Assembly (NCBI RefSeq): GCF_024790395.1
Contig: NZ_JAJISC010000004.1
Span: forward strand, 186,001-250,000
Source: Halomonas dongshanensis
GTDB lineage: Bacteria; Pseudomonadota; Gammaproteobacteria; Pseudomonadales; Halomonadaceae
Reading direction: 5' to 3'
DNA: 64,000 nucleotides
Within the stretch, counting starts at the first letter, position 1. The number at the start of each line of letters is the position of its first letter. A program made the translations under genes and the position numbers. The notes under the pieces were generated by a model. That model made no database searches. It had not been told where the DNA came from and saw nothing but the letters and a program-made list of their open reading frames with translations. Shown in pieces: positions 42,914 through 50,993 of this stretch.

Positions 42914-43094
42914 CATCGCTGCCACGCAGACCATTTCTTCAACCTCACTGGCTTACTGCGTGTCAATTGACGTGGTTGGCCTTTCTTTCTTGGCGTGCAA
43001 AACACGGCGAATGCCGTTCATCTACTTACTACCTAAGTACTTACTAGGCTTAGTACTTTCTAGCTTCTTTACTTAATAGTGTTGGATTTTCCGC

Positions 43095-43472
43095 CTACGG
43101 ACTATCCAGAGTTGGATTACCCGTATTCGGAAAATCCGAACGTGGTGAATCAAGCTCAAAGTCGCCTGGTCGGTCAGTGACTAACCATGTAGTGCGCACG
43201 AACTTTCCACATTCACCGCGCTCTCGCTGAATGCACAGATACCCCGCCTGTTGAAGTTCCTTCAGCCCCGCTCTCGTAGCATCTCGACCAGAGCCAACCT
43301 CCTTCTCTTTTGAAAGGTGGGATAGCCTAAGCTGCCAGTTATCGGGCAGAGAAAGCACGAACACCAGAATGCCCAAGGCTTTCCAGGAAATTCGTCGATC
43401 TCGTATCAACTCATTGTTGAGCGTCGTGAAATTTGAGCGCACCCGGCGACGGATGATGGCGGTATCGTCCAC
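43095..43472 (-). CDS. Replication-type helix-turn-helix protein, possibly shortened by a stop codon
   Basis: 125-aa protein with a winged-helix core (FTTLNNELIRDRRIS, then LSHLSKEKEVGSGRDATRAG) typical of plasmid and phage replication or regulatory proteins with an N-terminal HTH_36-like domain. It is not TrfA. After the TAG at 43095 the frame continues for 14 more codons (AENPTLLSKE) in the same repetitive style as the preceding NPTLDSP, so the stop may be a recent nonsense mutation that removed a short tail. A GTG at 43472 with GAGGGGG five bases upstream is the best start; a TTG at 43496 is possible. Confidence 0.65.
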   Translation of the reverse strand: MDDTAIIRRRVRSNFTTLNNELIRDRRISWKALGILVFVLSLPDNWQLRLSHLSKEKEVGSGRDATRAGLKELQQAGYLCIQRERGECGKFVRTTWLVTDRPGDFELDSPRSDFPNTGNPTLDSP

Positions 43473-43482
43473 AGTTGCCCCC

Positions 43483-43695
43483 TCAGGACTCGTCAATCAG
43501 TCCAGCAACATCAGTTGCACGGAAATAGACACGCCTTCCAACCTTCCTCTTGGCGGCATTCCATTTCAAAGCAAAGTCTGATTGGCTCTGCAAAGATATT
43601 CGGAGTCCATCGGGGCTACGCTTCAACAATTCCGATAAATCGGTTAGGGAAAGTAGAGGACCATAACGCTCAAGCAACTGCTCTTCGGTTGTCAT
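43483..43695 (-). CDS. Small HTH DNA-binding protein
   Basis: 70-aa product with a compact helix-turn-helix (LLSLTDLSELLKRSPDGLRI) and a small winged tail (RVYFRATDVAGLID) like AlpA/excisionase or plasmid copy-control proteins. The ATG at 43695 has GGAG six bases upstream; upstream ATGs lack such spacing. It precedes and is coupled to the replication-type HTH gene. It could serve as excisionase for the integrase or as a regulator of the old plasmid origin. Confidence 0.65.
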   Translation of the reverse strand: MTTEEQLLERYGPLLSLTDLSELLKRSPDGLRISLQSQSDFALKWNAAKRKVGRRVYFRATDVAGLIDES

Positions 43696-43902
43696 AAACA
43701 TCTCCAGATAACGCAAACAAAGACTTCACTTTCAATATTTACGTCATCTTGAGAAAACTTTCAACACTTTGATTTTATGGTTGAAAAAGTATAGCTATAC
43801 GCCTACCCAAAGTTTAACTATACTTTTCCAACAGCACCTTGCGTAAAACAGAAGAACCACAAACTCCGCATATAAAACTCAAACAACAACCAAAGCGACC
43901 CT

Positions 43903-43990
43903 GCCCCTCAAATGACAACAAACAGCTTGAGTTGATCACCTTGCGCACGGTATTGGTCAATGCACTTTATTTCATTGACACTTGAGGGGA
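43903..43990. repeat. Second pair of oriV-type iterons, in opposite orientation
   Basis: GCCCCTCAAATGACAA (43903-43918, reverse orientation, one change from the IncP iteron) and TTGACACTTGAGGGGA (43975-43990, forward, last base changed). The intervening 56 bp are AT-rich. With the pair at 42867-42913, four iterons frame the two HTH genes. Confidence 0.7.
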
Positions 43991-44121
43991 ACTTTTATAA
44001 CCACAATCCCTCAGGCGCATGAGCACATGGAAAAATGTGTCCAGCATGAGGGATGCTAGGTAGGATAGGATGGCATTGAGTAGCGCACCACTGAGGCCAA
44101 ACCACAAAGGCAGAAGAAATT

Positions 44122-44134
44122 TTAGCCGCTAAAT
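44122..44134. promoter_or_regulatory. KorB operator (OB) in the origin-like region
   Basis: TTTAGCCGCTAAA, a perfect KorB operator. A KorA-like half match (GTTTAGCTGAG) follows about 10 bp later, less certain. Confidence 0.8.
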
Positions 44135-44176
44135 TTTTCCTCAGTTTAGCTGAGGGATGGCTACCCTTCAGGCGAT

Positions 44177-44208
44177 GTAGTATGTTGTACGCTACTACAA
44201 CATACTAC
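44177..44208. repeat. Perfect 13-bp inverted repeat with 6-bp spacer
   Basis: Arms GTAGTATGTTGTA (44177-44189) and TACAACATACTAC (44196-44208) around CGCTAC. It has the size of a partition, resolution or repressor site, but no partner protein can be named. It lies outside any gene, about 130 bp from the HEPN-like gene. Confidence 0.65.
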
Positions 44209-44338
44209 ACGCTACACGGCATTCGAAAAATAAAGAGCCGGCACCGGCCAGAATCGATCATTGATGATTTTCCTAACGCTTCAATACCGGCGCAGTTTTG
44301 CTGCGTCCGGTGCCGAGTGCATCATGTTAAGTGACTGG

Positions 44339-44857
44339 CTATGCCGAGACTAACTTTCCAGCTGTTAAAGATTCTCGCAAGTCAATGACCGGTTCCATGG
44401 AGCCGACCTTGTACTTATATGAAATTGACTTCCCTCTAGTAATATCTAAAAGGTTGATGAGGGATTCTGCTGCGCGTAGAACTTCAGCTGGAAGATATTG
44501 AGGCTCATAGCTGCTTAGCACTCCCGGTTTCATATGCGCAACTCGCTCATGCCGTATTTTCACAACAGGGTCAGCAAGTAAAATAAAATTATCTGCCGCT
44601 ACTTCCACTGTCGCTACCGGTGTTGGAAACGAGCCTCGCTTCACAAGCATTGATACAGACCTTGAATCTTTTCGTTTGTCCGCGAGGCGAGCTATGCGTA
44701 TCACCAACATTTCCAACAGTGCATTGAGAGCTACAAGTTGATTTGCCAACTCAAATCTTGTGGCGCTATTTGTTAGTCCTTCCATCAGTCGCTGATAGGT
44801 GTAGATTGATGTCAGAATGTGCCAAGCCTCAGTTTCTATTTCATCGAGAATCTTCAC
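44339..44857 (-). CDS. Unknown protein with a possible HEPN motif
   Basis: 172-aa, mostly helical, AT-rich gene starting at a GTG. Not recognised as a named family. Residues 102-108 read RHERVAH, an R-x5-H pattern placed after two long helices as in HEPN RNases such as AbiU2-like proteins. The rest (YQRLMEGLTNSATRFELANQ) suits a HEPN-type four-helix bundle. It lies 75 bp after a DUF2806-like gene on the same strand, next to integrase, restriction and IetAS-like modules. A toxin or abortive-infection role is inference only. Confidence 0.55.
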   Translation of the reverse strand: MKILDEIETEAWHILTSIYTYQRLMEGLTNSATRFELANQLVALNALLEMLVIRIARLADKRKDSRSVSMLVKRGSFPTPVATVEVAADNFILLADPVVKIRHERVAHMKPGVLSSYEPQYLPAEVLRAAESLINLLDITRGKSISYKYKVGSMEPVIDLRESLTAGKLVSA

Positions 44858-44932
44858 TACTTCTCCTTATCAGTAAGCTCTTATCTGCCTTTATCTCAAA
44901 GCTATCGTCAATAATAATCAATGTTTTTAAAG

Positions 44933-45847
44933 CTAGCCAAAACAATCAACACTCACCAAATCACTGTACTTTCTCTTCAACAAAACAATATAATCATCAT
45001 CCAATGGGGAATCCACCAACTTGGCAAGCTCATTACCAAGGGGTGTCAAGCAATAAAAGTGGATAGCCACTTTATTTTTCTTAGTCACAAACTTTATTTT
45101 CTTTAAATCGATTACAGCACCTTTGGGGAGAGACTTCCAAAGCAAACCATCTTCATGCACAAGCCCCAGGTTTTTAAGGATCATCCATTCGGTCAGATCA
45201 ACCTCGCTTTCTTTGGGAAAGATCTGATCTTCGTAGACAGTAAGCAACGTGGAAACACCACCAACTTTATTGACACCTGATATCACTAAAAACCCGTCAT
45301 TGTCTGGTTTAGGAGTAACGTATCTACAAAATTTAGAGAAAATCTCAGCCTCATGCCGCGTAAGCTTCTTTAAAAATTCAAGACTTTTTAAAGAGAAACG
45401 CCCAGGCTCTTCTATCTCCTTAACAAAAACTTTAGCCCAGAGCTTTTGCATAACTTCAGAAGAAACAGTCTCTGCATTATCAACAAAGGCGTCCAACCAT
45501 TCTGGATCAACAGATTCATCAGAGATTTTCTTTGGCGGCGCTAATATTGCATAACGAATCACATTTTCTATATTATTCTGCTTCAATTTTTCTTTGTAAA
45601 GCTTACGCTGCTCTGCTCTCTCAGAGAGACTTTCTTTTGCCTTCTCAGCAATCAACTTTCCTTCAATTTCTGACTGAATCATCACTTTATTTTTTTTAGC
45701 TTCAGCATCCGCCAAAAGACCGATCTTATACACTTCCGCCTCTGCTTTTCGCCTTATTCTTGTTGGTTCATAAAGTATTCCTGTCGCTCTTGCAAAAACC
45801 TCAAGAACCTTTTCAACACTCTTCCCAACACCGGCAAAATCTTCCAT
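44933..45847 (-). CDS. DUF2806-like protein, candidate defence component
   Basis: 304-aa protein. It starts with a short hydrophobic helix (VGKSVEKVLEVFARATGILY), then a long charged coiled coil (IRRKAEAEVYKIGLLADAEA). This is followed by the DUF2806/TIGR03899-style block: IENVIRYA, DPEWLDAFVDNAETVSSEVM, QKLWAKVFVKEIEEPGRFS. Such proteins are found in genomic islands without known function. The C-terminal 130 residues may be a winged-helix or sensor domain. Codon use is much more AT-rich than the IncP-derived genes, so it came from another source. It is probably the first gene of a two-gene unit with the HEPN-like gene. Confidence 0.65.
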   Translation of the reverse strand: MEDFAGVGKSVEKVLEVFARATGILYEPTRIRRKAEAEVYKIGLLADAEAKKNKVMIQSEIEGKLIAEKAKESLSERAEQRKLYKEKLKQNNIENVIRYAILAPPKKISDESVDPEWLDAFVDNAETVSSEVMQKLWAKVFVKEIEEPGRFSLKSLEFLKKLTRHEAEIFSKFCRYVTPKPDNDGFLVISGVNKVGGVSTLLTVYEDQIFPKESEVDLTEWMILKNLGLVHEDGLLWKSLPKGAVIDLKKIKFVTKKNKVAIHFYCLTPLGNELAKLVDSPLDDDYIVLLKRKYSDLVSVDCFG

Positions 45848-45959
45848 GAATCTTCCCTTAAATCTCGGAAAGGTAGACCACCTACCATCCTAATTTAAAA
45901 AACTTATATTTAATCGCGACTTACACTCCGCGGAGAATGAAGTCACATTTACAACAACC

Positions 45960-47021
45960 TTAAAAAACACTAATTTTGTCCAGCTTTGCAACCAAATCCT
46001 CCGCCCTCAGGTGCGTATACCGCCTTAGCATCTGCATGGACTTGTGACCGCTGATCGCGGCGACCTCCTGGTCAGATAGCCCTGCTTCTACTAATCGGCT
46101 GACGGCCTCATGGCGTAGATCATGAAAGCGAAAGTCATCGAGCCTGGCCTGCTTCTTCGCCTGGTTCCAGAGCTTGGTATAGGCATAGGGGCCGCGCTTG
46201 CCGTCTCGACCAGGTTCACCGAAGAACACTAGGTCGCAATCGAGGGGACGCACCGGGTTATTCACTGCCTGCTTGAACACCTCGGTGGCCGCCTGGGTCA
46301 GCGGTACCAAGCGGGCTTCGTTGTTCTTGGTGTCGGTGAGACGCACCACACGGCGTTTCACGTCGACCTGGAACCGAGTGAGGGTCAGAATCTCAGACGA
46401 GCGCATGCCCGTCTCCAGGGCGATTCTGGCGATCCAGGCCAGCATGGGGTTGCTGTGCTGCCTCAGCACGGCAAACAGGCGCTTCTCCTCGTCTGCGCTC
46501 AAGCGCCGGTCGCGCCCTTCTCCAGGGGTAGGCTTGCGGATGTTCTGGACGGGGTTGTAGGACAAGCCCAGGCCCCATTCCTGGATGGCTACGGTGTAGA
46601 GATGGCCGAGCAGGGCAAGCTCCAGGCGCACGGTATTGGCGCTGATGGGCTGGCCCCGATGACCAATGCTGTTCAGGCGGGTATCACGGAAGTTGGCAAT
46701 CAGCTCCGGCGTCAGGGCCGCAAGGGAATACTTGCCCAGATGCTCAATCAGCGTGTTGGCCTTGTGGCGTTCGCTCTTTTGGGTGCTGGGCTTCTTCGTA
46801 GGGGTAACGTCAGCGAGGTAGCGCTTGAGCGCAGCTTCGAGCGTCATACGCTCCGAGGCGCTGCGCTGGATAAAGACGCCACGCACCATTTCGTCTTCGG
46901 TGCGGCGTGCCCAATCTTGAGCGTCACGCTTGGTGCGGAAGGTCTTGGCGGTGGCAGGCCAGCCGGTCTTGCGGATGACGGCTTTCCAACTACCGGCTGG
47001 GGTCTTGACGATGGTGGCCAT
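45960..47021 (-). CDS. Tyrosine recombinase (site-specific integrase)
   Basis: 353-aa phage-type integrase that cuts and joins at the tRNA attachment site. It has an N-terminal arm-binding/SAM-like domain (about residues 1-160), then the catalytic domain with Arg in TGMRSSEIL, the HDLRHEAVSRL box, GHKSMQMLRRYTHL and the nucleophile Tyr near residue 335. The gene ends the element 98 bp from the right att site and points away from it, the usual arrangement for P4-like integrases. It appears intact. Confidence 0.95.
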   Translation of the reverse strand: MATIVKTPAGSWKAVIRKTGWPATAKTFRTKRDAQDWARRTEDEMVRGVFIQRSASERMTLEAALKRYLADVTPTKKPSTQKSERHKANTLIEHLGKYSLAALTPELIANFRDTRLNSIGHRGQPISANTVRLELALLGHLYTVAIQEWGLGLSYNPVQNIRKPTPGEGRDRRLSADEEKRLFAVLRQHSNPMLAWIARIALETGMRSSEILTLTRFQVDVKRRVVRLTDTKNNEARLVPLTQAATEVFKQAVNNPVRPLDCDLVFFGEPGRDGKRGPYAYTKLWNQAKKQARLDDFRFHDLRHEAVSRLVEAGLSDQEVAAISGHKSMQMLRRYTHLRAEDLVAKLDKISVF

Positions 47022-47118
47022 GAAAGTCTCCAGGGGACTGAAGGATCGGCACTGTACCGAAACTGTACCCTTGGACTATGGGACTCACCAGAGAGAAATC
47101 GTAAGTCGCTGATTTTGA

Positions 47119-47195
<77 letters not shown>

Positions 47196-47355
47196 TTTCG
47201 CGAGCCGTATGATAGCGAATGTCGGGGGGCGGGGCTAGTCCTGGGGGTGTTTTGTCGGGGGTTTTGGTGTGGCGTGTGTCAGCCGCTGGGTGGAAGGGCA
47301 CTTTTTGCTCTGGGCCGTGTCTGCTGATGAGCTTTGATGTCATGTGGAGAGTCTG

Positions 47356-47976
47356 ATGCAAAGAGCTTGGATGCGGGGAAGCGCGGTACGAAAACGCGCT
47401 GTGGGTATGTGGTTGGCGGTGGCGTCTCTGTTTTGGGGGGCGGTCGCGCAGGCAGACTGGCAGTTGGAGCCGAGCCGTTCGCAGGTGCAGGCAACCATTA
47501 CGCAGTTGGGGGCTGGCGCGCCCGAGGCGCATCACTATCAGCTACGAGATTTGCAGGGGGAAATTGGCCCAGATGGCGCCTTGCGCTTGCCGCTACGGCT
47601 AAGCCAAACGGACATTCTCGATCAGTTCGGCACCCTACCCACCTGGGTGAGCCTATTGGCCAACACCACGCTGGTAACGCTGACAGCGCAGATGCCTCCG
47701 GCGCGTTTGGATGCGTTGGACGTAGGTGAATCGCTGGTCGAGACGCTTACGTTCCGCGTGCAGATGGATGGGGTGAATCAGCAGGAACCCGTCCCGCTAC
47801 GCTTCACTCGCGAAGGACTCAATGAGGTCCGCGTGACCCACGCCGAGCCCATGGCGCTGGATGGTCGTACACTGATGGCCAATAGCACCGTGCGCACGCT
47901 GCTGAATATGCTGGGCTTCCAGGAGATCGGCGATGAGGTGCCGGTCACGCTGAATGCCCTGCTGATCAATCGCTGA
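47356..47976 (+). CDS. YceI-like secreted protein
   Basis: 206-aa periplasmic protein with a Sec signal peptide (hydrophobic core VGMWLAVASLFWGAVAQA, cleavage near AQA-DW). The mature beta-barrel domain begins WQLEPSRSQVQATITQLG, the YceI start pattern. Family members bind isoprenoid lipids such as ubiquinone-like molecules. The ATG at 47356 has GGAGA six bases upstream; an in-frame GTG at 47344 is less likely. It is the first chromosomal gene after the mobile element. Confidence 0.85.
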   Translation: MQRAWMRGSAVRKRAVGMWLAVASLFWGAVAQADWQLEPSRSQVQATITQLGAGAPEAHHYQLRDLQGEIGPDGALRLPLRLSQTDILDQFGTLPTWVSLLANTTLVTLTAQMPPARLDALDVGESLVETLTFRVQMDGVNQQEPVPLRFTREGLNEVRVTHAEPMALDGRTLMANSTVRTLLNMLGFQEIGDEVPVTLNALLINR

Positions 47977-47998
47977 CTTTACGTAATCAACGCCCGCC

Positions 47999-48814
47999 TT
48001 AGGCGGGCTCGGGCGCTGCACGCCGCACGTTGGCAAGCAAGGGGCTTCCGGTATCAGGGTCAGTGAGCAGCGTGCACTCCACTTGGTAGAGCTTACGCAC
48101 CAGCGCCGGGGTCACCACGTCTTCCGGCGCGCCCTGATCGACGATCTGCCCATCGCACATGGCGATGATATGGTCGGCGTAGCGGCAGGCGCTAGCCAAA
48201 TCGTGCAACACCATGACCACGGTGCGACCATGATCGCAGGCCAGATGGCGCACCAGCTCGAACACCTCGATCTGATGGCCCAGGTCGAGCGCCGAGGTGG
48301 GCTCGTCGAGCAGTAGAAGCGGCGTTTGCTGCGCGATGGTCATGGCGATCCAGGCACGTTGGCGCTGGCCGCCGGAGAGCGCATCGATGGGGCGCTCGGC
48401 GAGATTCTTGAGCCCCGCCGCTCCCAGCGCGTGTTGCACGACCCGCTGATCCTCCGCCGACCACTGGCGCAGCCAACCCTGATGCGGCTGGCGGCCAAAA
48501 CGAATCAGTTCGGTCACCGTCAATCCTTCCGGAGCGACGGCCTCTTGTGGCAGCAGCGCCAACTGGGTCGCGAGCTTGCGCGAGGGCAGGTTTTGGATGT
48601 CGGCGCCGTCGAGCAGCACCGTGCCGTCGTCGGGTTTGTGCAGCCTGGCAAGACCGGCAAGCAATGTCGATTTACCGCAGCCGTTGGGGCCCACGATGGC
48701 GGTTACCTTACCGGTGGGTAGCTCGACATCCAGCCCGTGAATCACCCGGCGCGGCCCATAGCTCATGCCGAGCGCCTTCGTTGCGAGCGTTGGCGGGTTA
48801 TACACTTCCTTCAT
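47999..48814 (-). CDS. Iron-siderophore ABC transporter ATP-binding protein (FecE/FepC type)
   Basis: 271-aa ABC ATPase: Walker A GPNGCGKST near residues 35-43, Q-loop LLPQEA, signature LSGGQRQRAWIA, Walker B PLLLLDEPTSALDL and switch His (VLHDLA). It powers siderophore import through the two FecCD-type permeases. The ATG at 48814 overlaps the permease stop by 4 bp and has GGAG seven bases upstream; an ATG at 48847 would overlap by 37 bp. Confidence 0.93.
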   Translation of the reverse strand: MKEVYNPPTLATKALGMSYGPRRVIHGLDVELPTGKVTAIVGPNGCGKSTLLAGLARLHKPDDGTVLLDGADIQNLPSRKLATQLALLPQEAVAPEGLTVTELIRFGRQPHQGWLRQWSAEDQRVVQHALGAAGLKNLAERPIDALSGGQRQRAWIAMTIAQQTPLLLLDEPTSALDLGHQIEVFELVRHLACDHGRTVVMVLHDLASACRYADHIIAMCDGQIVDQGAPEDVVTPALVRKLYQVECTLLTDPDTGSPLLANVRRAAPEPA

Positions 48815-49932
48815 GGGCGACTCCGTTGCGGGCGCATCAAAATCCATAGAAGCCAGGGGCCACCGACGATGGCGGTGATGATCCCGACCGGCAGCTCGAT
48901 CGGCGCCATCATGGTACGCCCAAGTAGATCGGCCAGCACCATCACCAAGGCGCCGGAGAGCGTGGCGGCCAGCACCGGCACATGGCGCGGCGTAGAGAGC
49001 GCCCGGGCGATCTCGGGGCCGATCAGCCCGACCATACCCACCGGCCCCGCTACGGCCACGGCCAAGGCCGTAAGCACCACCGAGAGCATGAGAATCTGAA
49101 AGCGCCGAGCGTTGACGCTAACGCCTAGTCCGCGCGCGGTCGCTTCGCTGAAGCGCAAAATGGTGAGCGAGCGGGCAAGCCCGAACGCCAGCACGAACCC
49201 AACCGCTAGACCAATGCCAAGTAGCTGTACCGAACCGCCTGAGCGGGCGTTGAGCGACCCCACCGTCCAGGGGTAGGCGGCGTTAGCGGTATCGATGCCG
49301 ACGCGAGCAAGCATTAGCTGGGTGACCGCGCCAAACACCGCGCCCACGCCAATACCGGCGATGATGAAGCGATAGCCTTGGGTGCCGCTGCCGGTCGCCA
49401 AACCGAAGGTGAGGACGGCGGCGGTGACGGCCCCGGTCAGCGCCATGGCCGACGGCGCAAGCGACACGCCCATGCCCACCACCGAGGCCACGGCAAACGC
49501 CGTAGCGCCGTTATCGATACCGATGATGCCGGGAGTCGCCAGGCGGTTGCGCGCCAGGGTCTGCATCAAAATACCCGCCAGAGCGAAGGCGCCGCCGGTC
49601 AAGCAGCCCGCCACCAAGCGCGGCAAGCGCAGCTCCTGCACCATGAAGACCGTCATCATGTCGCCTTGGCCCGCCAGCGCCTGGATCACCGCGCGCGGGT
49701 CGAGAGCCGTCGTGCCAAGGCTCAGATAGGCAACGCTTGCCAGCAGCAATGCGACCGCCAAAAGCATATTGACGCCGACGCTGCGCTTCTCGATCAAAAG
49801 GCTTAAGCCAGTGCCGTCGCGGTCGCCCAGGCGCCAATAGCCGTCGGGCGCGCGCAGGGGCGACGCCGCGGGCATTGCGCCGTTAAACATGGCCTTCTTG
49901 GGCGCCAGCGACGCGTTATCTTGCTTTAACAT
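48811..49932 (-). CDS. Iron-siderophore ABC transporter permease (FecD type)
   Basis: 373-aa FecCD-family inner-membrane permease with about ten membrane segments and the family blocks LRLPRLVAGCLTGGAFALAG and GLIGPEIARAL. It pairs with the other permease at 49980. An unusual hydrophilic N-terminal extension of about 50 residues precedes the first membrane segment. It is third in the operon binding protein - permease - permease - ATPase. Confidence 0.93.
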   Translation of the reverse strand: MLKQDNASLAPKKAMFNGAMPAASPLRAPDGYWRLGDRDGTGLSLLIEKRSVGVNMLLAVALLLASVAYLSLGTTALDPRAVIQALAGQGDMMTVFMVQELRLPRLVAGCLTGGAFALAGILMQTLARNRLATPGIIGIDNGATAFAVASVVGMGVSLAPSAMALTGAVTAAVLTFGLATGSGTQGYRFIIAGIGVGAVFGAVTQLMLARVGIDTANAAYPWTVGSLNARSGGSVQLLGIGLAVGFVLAFGLARSLTILRFSEATARGLGVSVNARRFQILMLSVVLTALAVAVAGPVGMVGLIGPEIARALSTPRHVPVLAATLSGALVMVLADLLGRTMMAPIELPVGIITAIVGGPWLLWILMRPQRSRP

Positions 49933-49979
49933 CTTTGTTCAACTCGGAAAACCACATGCAAGGCCACTCGGGACTCGTT

Positions 49980-50993
49980 TTATAGCATCGGCAGTCGCCG
50001 CGCTCGCACCACCGCTACCAGCACCGGGGCACCAAAGAGCGCCGTCAGTACGCCCAGCGGAAGCTCGGAAGGCGCCACCACGACGCGCGAGACGATATCG
50101 GCTACCAGCACGATCAAAGGCCCGGTGGGTAAGCTAACCCACAGGGTACGGCGAATGTCCGGCCCGACGAAGGCGCGGGCGACAAAGGGCACCACGAGAC
50201 CGACGAAGGCGATGGGCCCGGCAATCGCCGTGGCCGCCCCGACCAAGAGTGCCACGCACAGAATGATCAGCGCACGGATGAGCCGCGGATGATGCCCCAA
50301 CCCGCTGGCCATTCGTTCGCCCAGCGCCAACGCCGCCAGCGGCCGCGCCAATAGCGCAATCAGTACACCGCTAACGACAATGGTGGGCAATACCGCAAGA
50401 AGATCGTCAAGGCGACGCCCGGCTAGGCTGCCGATGACCCAGAAGCGAATTTCATCGGCGGAGCGCTGATCGAAAAACAGAATCAACGAGGTGAGCGCCC
50501 CTAAAAGCGCCGAGAAGGCGGCGCCGGCGAGCACTAGGCGCACCGGATCGTTGCCCACGCCGCGCCAGCGGGCAACGCCCAGCACGCATAAGCACCCCGC
50601 CAAGGCGCCCATCTGGGCCACCGGGATGCGTAGCGTGGCCGCACTGGCGCCTAATACCAGCGCCAGCGCGACGGCAAAGGCCGCCCCGGCGCTCACGCCT
50701 AAAAGTCCAGGTTCCGCCAGCGGATTACGCGTCACAGCCTGCAACAGCGCCCCAGAAACGCCCAAGGCCATGCCCACGGCGAGGCCAATCAAGGTGCGAG
50801 GCGCGCGCAGCTCCCACACCACGAAGCGGGCATCGGCGTCGTCAGCGCCGAGCAGCATGGCCACGACCCGCGAAGGGGAAACGCTGCCTGCCCCGATGAG
50901 CAGACTAACGACACTCACCGCCACAAGGGCGGTGAGTAGAGAGACGATCAGCGTTCGGGTATCGACACGCCGTGTAAGCGTCAGTGCCTTCAC
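49980..50993 (-). CDS. Iron-siderophore ABC transporter permease (FecC type)
   Basis: 337-aa FecCD-family permease with about nine to ten membrane segments. Family blocks are WELRAPRTLIGLAVGMALGV, LLQAVTRNPLAEPGLLGVS and GPIAFVGLVVPFVARAF. It starts at a GTG that overlaps the stop of the binding-protein gene by 4 bp. Confidence 0.93.
   Translation of the reverse strand: MKALTLTRRVDTRTLIVSLLTALVAVSVVSLLIGAGSVSPSRVVAMLLGADDADARFVVWELRAPRTLIGLAVGMALGVSGALLQAVTRNPLAEPGLLGVSAGAAFAVALALVLGASAATLRIPVAQMGALAGCLCVLGVARWRGVGNDPVRLVLAGAAFSALLGALTSLILFFDQRSADEIRFWVIGSLAGRRLDDLLAVLPTIVVSGVLIALLARPLAALALGERMASGLGHHPRLIRALIILCVALLVGAATAIAGPIAFVGLVVPFVARAFVGPDIRRTLWVSLPTGPLIVLVADIVSRVVVAPSELPLGVLTALFGAPVLVAVVRARRLPML

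Larger units (their letters stand above)
42489..43094. other. Gene-free stretch with oriT and two oriV-type iterons
   Basis: 606 bp between traJ and the replication-like gene. It holds the oriT (42551-42630) and two IncP-type iterons (42867-42913). In RP4 a traK gene would lie divergent from traJ beyond oriT; none is seen. A weak 68-codon minus-strand frame (42601-42807) overlaps the nic site and lacks support. Confidence 0.7.
43696..44338. other. Gene-free stretch with iterons, a KorB operator and a perfect inverted repeat
   Basis: 643 AT-rich bp. Contents: an iteron pair (43903-43918 and 43975-43990), a KorB operator (44122-44134), a 13-6-13 perfect inverted repeat (44177-44208), and a longer-range GGCACCGG / CCGGTGCC pair (44240-44247 and 44307-44314). 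The layout resembles a plasmid origin and control region. Confidence 0.7.

Noticed and set aside
43095..43472. TrfA replication initiator for the IncP-type iterons
   Set aside because: The 125-aa product is a small HTH protein lacking the size and domains of TrfA.
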